Below, piece after piece: positions 1 through 5,819 of a stretch of 6,486 nt of DNA. Numbering within the stretch: the first letter of the stretch is position 1; the number at the start of each line of letters is the position of its first letter. Position numbers and translations under genes: made by a program. Origin of the DNA: Burkholderiales bacterium (lineage in GTDB: Bacteria > Pseudomonadota > Gammaproteobacteria > Burkholderiales > Burkholderiaceae_C); the NCBI GenBank assembly GCA_947450745.1, contig CANFYD010000230.1, positions 1-6,486 on the forward strand, in the 5' to 3' direction. Below the pieces are notes generated by a model. That model was not told the DNA's origin. It made no database searches and saw only the letters and a list, made by a program, of their open reading frames with translations.

Positions 1-3000
1 AAGCTGCCGCCAATCTTGAGCAGGCGCAGGCAATTGCCCATCAGTTCAGGCAAATCGGGCACATGTTCCAGCACATTGTTGGCATAGATCAGCTCGGCAC
101 CGCCCTCGACCAACAGCACCGGCCCGCCATAGGACGTGCTGGCTTGCAGCGGCAAAGCGGTGGGCTGCCCAAGATCCAGCACCAGATCGGGCTGGGCTCG
201 ATCCAGCACATCAAGGTTCAACCAGCCGTCCTTGTAATCCTTGCCCGAGCCGAGATTGATGCGCAACGGCTGCCACGGGGCCACCGGGCGGCGCTGCTGA
301 TGTTCGCGGGCATAGCCTGCGGCAAAAGCCAGCAGGTCGGCATAGGCCTCGATCGGGTCAGACAGGGCAAAACGTTGCAGTTGGGCGCGCGCTTCCTCGA
401 AGAACGCCGGCTGGGCAAAACGCTCGGTGAAAAACGCCTCCAACCGGTCGCCATCAATCCAGAACACATTGTCTTCAAAGTCCGGATGCGGCTGAGTCAG
501 CGGACCGCGCTCCGAGATCACCGGCGTGCCCAGCGACAGGCAATGCGAAACCCGTGCCTGCTCGAAGCGGCTGCTGGGGTAGAAATGCGCGTTGAAGACC
601 GCTTTGGCTTGCGAGATCACGCTGTCGCGCTCGGGGCCGTAGAGCGGCGCATCGAACTGGCTGACTTTCAGGCCCAGCGCCTCAATGCGAGCAATCAGAG
701 CGCGGCGGCGCGGGTTCAGGCTGCCGATAAAGAGCAGGTCGATCGGCCGATCTTCCAGCGCGACGGCATTCGGCTGCGCCAGATACGGCGCGTACAGCAG
801 CGGGAACAGCGGGACATCATCGCTGTGAGCGGTGTAGGCCGCGACGTTGCCGGCGTCGTAGTCCACCACAGGCGAGGTCGCCAGCAACTTGAGATAGTCG
901 GGGGACACCGCCGCCCCGCCCTCACCGAGCTGCTCCAAATTCACGAACACACAGCTGTAGCGCTCGCAGCGCTGGGCGTCAAAGCCCAGATGGGCACCGA
1001 ACACGAAGTTGACCGCATCGTGGCGCAGCCGGTTTTTGGCCAGACTGACGTGGGCACCCATGCGGCGGAATTGATGGCGGAAGTAGCGGGCCTGATCCAG
1101 AAAGCCCAGCGAATGCACAAAAGCACCGGGTTGCACGATACACAGGTGGACTTCAGGCAAGCTGACGCTCATGGCGGGGTTCTCATCGACGGTAGATTCA
1201 ACAGCAGCAACGGCAGCGGCAGCGGCGGCGGTGGCAGCTGCAAGCTCGAGCGGGCTCACTTCGGGCGGCAGATCAGGCTCGGTGGGCGAGGACATATCCA
1301 AGTGCTCTGCCGGCAAGCCCTGCGACCAACGCTCGGCCATGCGCCAGAGCAAGTCGCCAAAGTCTTTGGTGTAACGGTCGCTGTCGAACAGCGGTGCTTG
1401 GTCCCGAGCCAGCAGCAAATGCTCGTGCAGAGCTTGGCGGACCGAAGCGTCGCCCGCCAGCTTCAGCACCAAGTCGCGGTAGTCGGTCAGGTTATCGCAG
1501 GCCAGTTCCGGCAAGCCCACCGCCGTCAACAGGCTGGCGGCTACGCGTGAAGCAAAGTTCTCACCGGCGTAGGTGATCACGGGCACGCCGGCCCACAGCG
1601 CATCGCTGGCTGTGGTGTGGCCGTTGCAAGGCCAGGTGTCGATGAACAGATCGGCCAGGGCCAAGCGGCTCAGGTGCTCCCGCACGCCCACCTTGGGCGC
1701 AAACAGCAGCCGCTCCGGGTCGATACCGCGGGCTTGCGCCTCCAGCCTCAATTGCGCCGGGGACGAGTCATTCCATTGCAACAGCCAAAGCACGGCATCC
1801 GGCAACTGCTGCAGCAGGTCGCACCAGACATCAAAAACCTCGGGCGAGAGTTTGAACGGCTGGTTGAAGCCACACAGCACCAAGGCACCCTCGGGCAGAC
1901 CGACCTGAGCCCGGCTGCAAGGCTCGGGCAGCGGGCGTTGCTTGTCGTTTGGCTGGTAGCAACTGGGCAGCAGTGCCAGCTTCTCGCTGTAAAACGGCGC
2001 ATGGGACAAGGGCGAGACGATCGCGTCGCCGATGAAATAGTCGATGAAGTCGGCCCCGGTCGTCCCCGGAAAGCCCAAAAAAGTCACCTGTACTGGCGCT
2101 GGCCGATAGGCAAACAGCGCCAGCCGGTTATCGCGGGTATGGCCCTTCAAATCGATCAGCACATCAATTTGCTGCGCGCGCACCCGCTGCGCCACCTCCA
2201 GGTCGCTGGCCTTGGAAACCTCCTCGAAATGATCGACAGCCACGCGCAAGCGCTGCCGCATTGCACTGCCGTCTTCGGGACCGTGGGAATAAAGCGTGAC
2301 CTCGAAGCGCGTGCGGTCGAGCTTCTCGAACACCTCGGCCATCAGAATCGCGGTGGCATGCTGATGCAGATCGGAGGACACAAAACCCACTCGCAAGCGC
2401 TGTGGCAAGGCGCGCAAGGGCAACGCGGAAAAGGGCTGAACTTGTCGCCTATTGAATCCAGTGCAGCTGCGCGCGGCGCGCAGCAATTGAAGCGGGTCGG
2501 CGCTGAGCGTGGCCTGCGCAAACACGGACGTCCACTGCGCGGCGCCGGCGGGCAAGGCAGCGGTCATTGTTTGCAATGCTGCCAAGTCGCCCTGTGCATG
2601 CTCCCAACGGCACAGCTCGCGCCCGATGAAGACCAGTAAACCCTGGGCAGCAATATCGCCGGGTCCGAGACCCAGCACCAAGGCAGTTCTCAGGCATTCG
2701 ATCGCCTCGCTCTTCAGCCCTAGCGCGTTGAAAGACAGGCCCAGCCGGTAGTGCGACAAGGCGTGATCGATCTGCTGGCTCAGGCCGTCGAACAACGCAC
2801 TGATCGCCTCTTGATAGCTGCCGCCATTGAACAAGGCCTCACCAAGGTTCTGAAAATACTCGGCTGTGTGAGGCACTTCGGCTGGCTGTTGCTGCATGCA
2901 AGCCGCTGCCTCGGCATAACGGTGCTGCTGATTTAGCAAATCCACCGCCATGGTGCGCGCCAGTCCATTGGCAGGCTCCAGTGCCAGCAAGGTCTGCAGC

Positions 3001-3233
3001 GTCCGCAGACCCAGATCGGCCCCGTCGCACTTCGACTCGGCGCGCGCGAGGTTGAGCAGATAGACCGTGTCGTCAGGGCAATATTGGAGGGCGCGCCGGA
3101 ATGCCCGTTCGGCCCCGGGCCAATCGCCATCACGACTCAGTTGCAGCCCTTCGCGCCAGCATTGCTGGCCCGCTGCGGGCGCCGCCATTCTGGGCTTGGC
3201 GCGGGGCTTGGCTTGACTCGACTTGATTTGCAT
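1..3233 (-). CDS. Multidomain flagellin-modification protein (TPR, SPINDLY/OGT, second glycosyltransferase, methyltransferase), C-terminus cut by window edge
   Basis: Read from the ATG at 3233, the frame stays open to the left edge (1077 codons plus 2 nt). Residues about 24-190 form TPR-like helical repeats (for example W26, the NLGEALFNGGSY segment at 129-140). Residues about 200-645 match the O-GlcNAc transferase/SPINDLY (GT41) family: VGFVSSD at 282-288, H292 (equivalent to human OGT H498), RPAPVQ and GFPGTTGADFIDY motifs, FNQPFK ending at K461 (equivalent to OGT K842), and GHTTASD at 538-544, the UDP-sugar loop. An Ala-rich linker spans 665-678. Residues about 690-985 look like a GT-B glycosyltransferase (DLLFIGSL near 837; E891 and E908 flanking SLGTPVIS). 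From 991 a class I methyltransferase begins: NLGSGK at 993-998 and NNVLEHV at 1052-1058. Family knowledge places such OGT-like proteins in the cytoplasm. A flagellin substrate is inferred from the divergent fliC neighbour. No clear Shine-Dalgarno precedes the start; M16 is an alternative. An in-frame TGA lies 17 codons upstream with no other start between. Confidence 0.9.
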   Translation of the reverse strand, partial: MQIKSSQAKPRAKPRMAAPAAGQQCWREGLQLSRDGDWPGAERAFRRALQYCPDDTVYLLNLARAESKCDGADLGLRTLQTLLALEPANGLARTMAVDLLNQQHRYAEAAACMQQQPAEVPHTAEYFQNLGEALFNGGSYQEAISALFDGLSQQIDHALSHYRLGLSFNALGLKSEAIECLRTALVLGLGPGDIAAQGLLVFIGRELCRWEHAQGDLAALQTMTAALPAGAAQWTSVFAQATLSADPLQLLRAARSCTGFNRRQVQPFSALPLRALPQRLRVGFVSSDLHQHATAILMAEVFEKLDRTRFEVTLYSHGPEDGSAMRQRLRVAVDHFEEVSKASDLEVAQRVRAQQIDVLIDLKGHTRDNRLALFAYRPAPVQVTFLGFPGTTGADFIDYFIGDAIVSPLSHAPFYSEKLALLPSCYQPNDKQRPLPEPCSRAQVGLPEGALVLCGFNQPFKLSPEVFDVWCDLLQQLPDAVLWLLQWNDSSPAQLRLEAQARGIDPERLLFAPKVGVREHLSRLALADLFIDTWPCNGHTTASDALWAGVPVITYAGENFASRVAASLLTAVGLPELACDNLTDYRDLVLKLAGDASVRQALHEHLLLARDQAPLFDSDRYTKDFGDLLWRMAERWSQGLPAEHLDMSSPTEPDLPPEVSPLELAAATAAAAAAVAAVESTVDENPAMSVSLPEVHLCIVQPGAFVHSLGFLDQARYFRHQFRRMGAHVSLAKNRLRHDAVNFVFGAHLGFDAQRCERYSCVFVNLEQLGEGGAAVSPDYLKLLATSPVVDYDAGNVAAYTAHSDDVPLFPLLYAPYLAQPNAVALEDRPIDLLFIGSLNPRRRALIARIEALGLKVSQFDAPLYGPERDSVISQAKAVFNAHFYPSSRFEQARVSHCLSLGTPVISERGPLTQPHPDFEDNVFWIDGDRLEAFFTERFAQPAFFEEARAQLQRFALSDPIEAYADLLAFAAGYAREHQQRRPVAPWQPLRINLGSGKDYKDGWLNLDVLDRAQPDLVLDLGQPTALPLQASTSYGGPVLLVEGGAELIYANNVLEHVPDLPELMGNCLRLLKIGGS

Positions 3234-3392
3234 AGCTATCGGCTGTTGAGGGGATGGAGTGCTGCGGCAAGCGGGCCCGCATCAAAGTGATACCAATGAT
3301 TTTAAAAATCTTGTCCGTAGCAAAAGCCTGAAGGTGCGCGGAACAAGCAAGCCAATTCATGCCTTCAATTGAAAATAATTTCAACAGTGGCT
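3234..3392. other. Divergent intergenic region between the modification gene and flagellin 1
   Basis: No gene is supported here. The stretch contains an AT-rich near-palindrome at 3298-3310 (GATTTT, one central A, AAAATC) and the TTGAA repeat cluster described separately. On the minus strand it should hold the promoter of the large modification gene, but I see no convincing -35/-10 pair. A TAAAAT hexamer on the minus strand inside the near-palindrome resembles a sigma-70 -10 box but lacks a matching -35 at normal spacing. Confidence 0.5.
3364..3384. repeat. TTGAA inverted-repeat cluster upstream of the flagellin 1 promoter
   Basis: TTCAATTGAA (3364-3373) is a perfect 10-bp palindrome. Its right half continues as TTGAAA (3369-3374), which is again inverted by TTTCAA (3379-3384) across a 4-bp ATAA spacer. 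Three half-sites thus lie just upstream of the sigma-28 -35 box. The form suits an operator or an AT-rich upstream activating element, but no known regulator is recognised. Confidence 0.4.
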
Positions 3393-3419
3393 TAAGTCCG
3401 AGCGGGGCCGGTCCGATAA
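3392..3419 (+). promoter_or_regulatory. Sigma-28 (FliA) promoter for flagellin 1
   Basis: TTAAG at 3392-3396 serves as the -35 element and TCCGATAA at 3412-3419 as the -10, separated by exactly 15 nt. Both match the FliA consensus (TAAA or TCAAG, N15, GCCGATAA) with one change in the -10 (T for G at its first base). It lies on the flagellin strand with no gene between. Transcription should begin near 3425, giving a leader of about 230 nt, longer than usual for a flagellin gene. Confidence 0.8.
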
Positions 3420-3571
3420 CAAATTCAACGGGGATGAGCAATCAAAACCGGGGTCCGGAATCAGCCAGACGATCACGACATGGCCAGTAGTCATGCGGGA
3501 CAGCTGCGGTCTGAATAGCATCGGGCATAGCAAGCCTCGCACATTTTTGCGGGGTGGTTTGGGCAGAAGCG

Positions 3572-3630
3572 TTGACAGAGCCGCCCACAACCGTTCTGTC
3601 AAGACAATGTCGGCAAGGGTGCCGGTTGTC
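3572..3630 (+). promoter_or_regulatory. Tandem hairpins in the flagellin 1 mRNA leader
   Basis: Hairpin 1 pairs TTGACAGA (3572-3579) with TCTGTCAA (3595-3602), extendable by a G-U and a C-G pair. Hairpin 2 starts on the next base: GACAA (3603-3607) pairs with TTGTC (3626-3630), and after a small internal loop CGGCA (3611-3615) pairs with TGCCG (3620-3624) around an AGGG loop. The second ends 14 nt before the GGAG ribosome binding site. They may stabilise the message or affect translation; the structures are read by eye. Confidence 0.5.
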
Positions 3631-3644
3631 ATTCAACCGTTATT

Positions 3645-3648
3645 GGAG
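3645..3648 (+). promoter_or_regulatory. Ribosome binding site of flagellin 1
   Basis: GGAG lies 8 nt before the ATG at 3657. It supports that start over the in-frame ATG two codons later (3663). The surrounding bases are AT-rich and look unpaired, directly after the leader hairpins. Confidence 0.7.
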
Positions 3649-3656
3649 AATTTAAA

Positions 3657-4496
3657 ATGAGCATGTCCATCAACACCAACGTCGTGTCCCTCAACGCACA
3701 GCGCAATGTCTCCAGCAGCCAAGCCTCGCTGGCCACCTCGATGCAGCGCTTGTCCTCCGGTCTGCGCATCAACAGCGCCAAGGACGATGCAGCCGGTCTG
3801 GCCATCTCGGAACGCATGGGCTCGCAAGTGCGCGGCATGAACGTGGCGATCCGCAATGCCAACGACGGCATCTCGATGGCTCAAACGGCTGAAGGCGCCT
3901 TGGGCAAGGTCGGCGACTCGCTGCAACGGATGCGTGAGTTGTCGGTTCAGGCCCGCAACGGCACCAATTCAGACTCTGACAAGGACTCTCTGGATCAAGA
4001 ATTTCAGCAGCTCGGCAAGGAAATCAGCCGCGTACTGGGTGGAACCACTTTCAACGGCACCGCCATCATTGGTGCCAGCGCGGGCGCCAAGGACTTTCAG
4101 GTCGGTGCCAACACAACGACCAACGACGTGATCACGGTAACAACTACTGACATGACGGCAGATGCCAGCGTCACCGCCGTCACCGGCGGGAAGATCGACA
4201 GCACGACGGATGCCGCGGCGCTCAAGATCGTCATCGACAACATTGACGGCGCCATCAACAAGGTCAACAGCGAACGCGCCATGTATGGTGCGACGCAAAA
4301 CCGCTTTGACTCGGTGATCGGCAACTTGCAGGTTTCGGTGGAAAACCAGTCGGCTGCCAAGAGCCGCATCACCGACGCGGACTTCGCGACGGAAACGTCC
4401 AACCTCAGCCGCTCGCAGATTCTGCAGCAAGCGGGTAATGCGATGGTGGCCCAGGCCAACCAATTGCCCAACCAGGTGCTGGCGCTGTTGCGTTGA
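3657..4496 (+). CDS. fliC: Flagellin 1 (filament subunit), 279 aa
   Basis: This is a bacterial flagellin, the subunit exported through the flagellar type III apparatus and polymerised into the filament. The N-terminal D0/D1 signature is intact (SINTNVVSLNAQRNVSSSQ at 4-22, then LSSGLRINSAKDDAAGLAIS) and so is the C-terminal one (FATETSNLSRSQILQQAGNA, ending LALLR). At 279 aa it is a short form: between the conserved ends there is only a small, Thr-rich central region, with no large D2/D3 domain. The most variable core (177-192) has three Ser/Thr; the segment just before it (about 152-176) is Thr-rich. It has its own sigma-28 promoter and a strong terminator, so it is probably monocistronic. 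Outside the core I count about 30 differences from flagellin 2 over 263 aligned residues. The Ser/Thr sites are plausible targets for the divergent OGT-like protein (inference). Confidence 0.97.
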   Translation: MSMSINTNVVSLNAQRNVSSSQASLATSMQRLSSGLRINSAKDDAAGLAISERMGSQVRGMNVAIRNANDGISMAQTAEGALGKVGDSLQRMRELSVQARNGTNSDSDKDSLDQEFQQLGKEISRVLGGTTFNGTAIIGASAGAKDFQVGANTTTNDVITVTTTDMTADASVTAVTGGKIDSTTDAAALKIVIDNIDGAINKVNSERAMYGATQNRFDSVIGNLQVSVENQSAAKSRITDADFATETSNLSRSQILQQAGNAMVAQANQLPNQVLALLR

Positions 4497-4510
4497 TTGA
4501 CTGCCCTGAA

Positions 4511-4534
4511 CAGCCCGGGCACACGCTCGGGCTG
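4511..4534 (+). repeat. Hairpin just after the flagellin 1 stop codon
   Basis: CAGCCCGGGC (4511-4520) pairs with GCTCGGGCTG (4525-4534) around an ACAC loop, with one G-U pair. It starts 14 nt after the stop and has no T-tract, so it is not a terminator itself. A 3' hairpin of this kind can protect an mRNA end from exonucleases. Confidence 0.6.
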
Positions 4535-4550
4535 CAGCTGCCCTTTGAAG

Positions 4551-4589
4551 ACCTCGCCCGGTGTAGACCGGGCGAGGTTTTTTGTTTTT
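4551..4589 (+). terminator. Strong intrinsic terminator of flagellin 1
   Basis: ACCTCGCCCGGT (4551-4562) pairs perfectly over 12 bp with ACCGGGCGAGGT (4567-4578) around a GTAG tetraloop. Six T residues follow (4578-4583) and, after one G, five more (4585-4589). This is a classic Rho-independent terminator and should separate flagellin 1 transcription from flagellin 2. Confidence 0.93.
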
Positions 4590-4850
4590 CGCTCAGCGGC
4601 TGAAAACAGGTGCATTTTCACGCTTCATTTCATCGATTCAAACCACCTCCGGGTTGGCAACAATGATGGCAACAGGTTCCCCCACAGAGCTTGCAGCCCG
4701 GACGCAAGTTTTTGCAGCAGCAGCTTTGCACGCTGCGAATGACAGCAACCGGTGAATACGCGGACCAGCTGATCTGTCGAGTGCCCTGGGCATTCGCAAA
4801 TGGCTGTTGTTCCGCTCGGCCGGCGCATTGCCGGGAGTCATTGATTCTTG
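4590..4850. other. Intergenic region upstream of flagellin 2, no clear promoter
   Basis: No gene is supported in this stretch. It holds a direct repeat TGGCAACA (4655-4662 and 4667-4674, 12-bp period) and a small hairpin CCGGC/GCCGG (4820-4824 with 4830-4834) about 16 nt before the ribosome binding site. I looked for TAAA or TCAAG, N15, GCCGATAA and found no acceptable sigma-28 match. The only other candidate is a weak sigma-54-like GG-N10-GC pair at 4802-4815. Given the terminator upstream, a promoter must presumably lie here. Confidence 0.5.
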
Positions 4851-4855
4851 AGGAG
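4851..4855 (+). promoter_or_regulatory. Ribosome binding site of flagellin 2, decides the start
   Basis: AGGAG lies 5 nt before the ATG at 4861. An in-frame GTG at 4855 overlaps this motif and cannot use it, so 4861 is the start. Confidence 0.8.
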
Positions 4856-4860
4856 TGCAC

Positions 4861-5709
4861 ATGTCACAGTCAATCAACACCAATCTGGTGTCCCTGAACG
4901 CGCAACGCAACGTCAGCTCATCTCAGCTGTCGCTGGCCACATCGATGCAGCGCTTGTCATCGGGCCTGCGGGTCAATTCAGCCAAAGACGACGCCGCCGG
5001 CCTGGCGATTGCCGAGCGGATGAACTCACAGGTTCGCGGCATGAACGTGGCCATCCGCAATGCCAACGACGGTATCTCGATGGCGCAAACGGCTGAAGGC
5101 GCCTTGGGCAAGGTCAGCGACGCCTTGCAGCGGATGCGCGAGTTGACCGTGCAAGCGCGCAACGGCACCAACAGCGACAGCGACAAAGACTCGCTGAATG
5201 CTGAATTCCAACAACTTTCATCCGAAATTGGCCGAGTGCTGGGCGGTACCACCTTCAACGGCACCACCATCATCGGTGCCAGCGCGGGTGCTCGGGACTT
5301 CCAGATCGGGGCTAACACCACCGGCAACGACGTCATCACCGTGACAACGTCGGATATGTCGGCCGATGTCAGCATCACGGCTGTCACCACGTCTACTGTC
5401 GTGATCGACAGCACCACCACGACAGCGACGCTCGGCGATACGATCAACAACATCGACGGTGCGATCAACAAGATCAACAGCGAGCGCGCCATGTACGGTG
5501 CCACGCAAAACCGCTTTGAATCGGTGATCGGCAACTTGCAGGTGTCGGTAGAAAACCAGTCGGCCGCCAAGAGCCGCATCATGGATGCGGACTTCGCGAC
5601 GGAAACGTCCAACCTGAGCCGGGCGCAGATTCTGCAGCAGGCCGGTAACGCGATGGTGGCCCAGGCCAACTCCTTGCCGCAGCAGGTGCTGGCCTTGCTG
5701 AAGGGCTGA
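4861..5709 (+). CDS. fliC: Flagellin 2 (filament subunit), 282 aa
   Basis: A second flagellin, a close paralogue of the one upstream, with the same intact ends (SINTNLVSLNAQRNVSSSQ near the start, FATETSNLSRAQILQQAGNA and LALLKG at the end). It aligns to flagellin 1 without gaps through residue 176, then carries an 18-residue core (177-194) with eight Thr and two Ser, against three Ser/Thr in flagellin 1, and the alignment resumes at INNIDGAIN. Long identical DNA blocks (for example 5086-5115 and 5587-5615) show recent duplication or gene conversion. The Thr-rich core would be exposed on the filament surface in such short flagellins and is a plausible O-glycosylation site for the divergent modification protein (inference). 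The ATG at 4861 is chosen from its ribosome binding site. Both genes look functional; which one dominates cannot be told from the sequence, although only flagellin 1 has an obvious sigma-28 promoter. Confidence 0.97.
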   Translation: MSQSINTNLVSLNAQRNVSSSQLSLATSMQRLSSGLRVNSAKDDAAGLAIAERMNSQVRGMNVAIRNANDGISMAQTAEGALGKVSDALQRMRELTVQARNGTNSDSDKDSLNAEFQQLSSEIGRVLGGTTFNGTTIIGASAGARDFQIGANTTGNDVITVTTSDMSADVSITAVTTSTVVIDSTTTTATLGDTINNIDGAINKINSERAMYGATQNRFESVIGNLQVSVENQSAAKSRIMDADFATETSNLSRAQILQQAGNAMVAQANSLPQQVLALLKG

Positions 5710-5731
5710 AAAAGCAAACGCAAGCTGAGCC

Positions 5732-5761
5732 GGCTTGACCCCCGCAATCGGGGCTCAAGCC
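5732..5761 (+). terminator. Hairpin after flagellin 2, probably a weak or leaky terminator
   Basis: GGCTTGA (5732-5738) pairs with TCAAGCC (5755-5761); after a C-C mismatch, CCCCG (5740-5744) pairs with CGGGG (5749-5753) around a CAAT loop. No T-tract follows (only GTTTG further on), so termination should be inefficient and read-through into fliD is possible. Its right arm also contains the -35 box of the fliD promoter. Confidence 0.55.
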
Positions 5762-5782
5762 TGGGCTCGTTTGTGCCGATAG
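5755..5782 (+). promoter_or_regulatory. Sigma-28 (FliA) promoter for fliD
   Basis: TCAAG at 5755-5759 and GCCGATAG at 5775-5782 are separated by 15 nt, the same spacing as at the flagellin 1 promoter. The -10 departs from GCCGATAA only at the last base, and TCAAG is a known FliA -35 form in some proteobacteria. Transcription would start near 5789, about 30 nt before the fliD ATG. Confidence 0.75.
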
Positions 5783-5802
5783 GAAGCTATCAATGAATTC
5801 AT

Positions 5803-5810
5803 AGGAAAGG
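5803..5810 (+). promoter_or_regulatory. Ribosome binding site of fliD
   Basis: AGGAAAGG lies 9 nt before the ATG at 5820. An upstream in-frame ATG at 5793 is closed after three codons by TAG at 5802-5804, whose last two bases belong to this motif, so 5820 is the first usable start. Confidence 0.65.
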
Positions 5811-5819
5811 CGGCTCGTC

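Noticed and set aside
63..1550. Long plus-strand open frame (495 codons) opposite the modification gene
   Set aside because: It is the antisense of a strongly supported GC-rich coding frame. Its translation is low-complexity, rich in Gln, Arg, His and Ala with no recognisable motif, and no ribosome binding site precedes it.
1617..2639. Second long plus-strand open frame (340 codons)
   Set aside because: It lies antisense to the OGT domain, whose conserved motifs are read on the other strand; its own translation shows no family features.
3236..3243. Exact GCCGATAG on the minus strand right before the modification gene start, resembling a sigma-28 -10 box
   Set aside because: No TAAA or TCAAG lies 15 nt upstream (AGCAC instead), and transcription would begin inside the first codons. 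It would make sense only if M16 is the true start.
3130..3441. Minus-strand open frame of 103 codons across the divergent intergenic region
   Set aside because: It overlaps the start of the modification gene by about 100 bp in another frame, covers the sigma-28 promoter on the opposite strand, and resembles nothing known to me. A real small gene cannot be fully excluded.
3434..3518. Two tiny open frames in the flagellin 1 leader (18 codons from 3434, 12 codons from 3480)
   Set aside because: Neither has a properly spaced ribosome binding site or a recognisable leader peptide pattern; likely chance.
4097..4621. Minus-strand open frame (174 codons) opposite flagellin 1, with similar ones at 3969-4463 and 4923-5747
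   Set aside because: They mirror the flagellin genes. The similar antisense translations at the two loci simply reflect the paralogous flagellin DNA, and one runs through the terminator.
4801..4816. Sigma-54-like GG-N10-GC element upstream of flagellin 2
   Set aside because: The -24 and -12 boxes agree only at the GG and GC cores (CC replaces TT before the GC), a match expected by chance in GC-rich DNA.
4855..4860. GTG start two codons upstream of the flagellin 2 ATG
   Set aside because: The GTG overlaps the AGGAG motif, and starting at 4861 gives the usual flagellin N-terminus.
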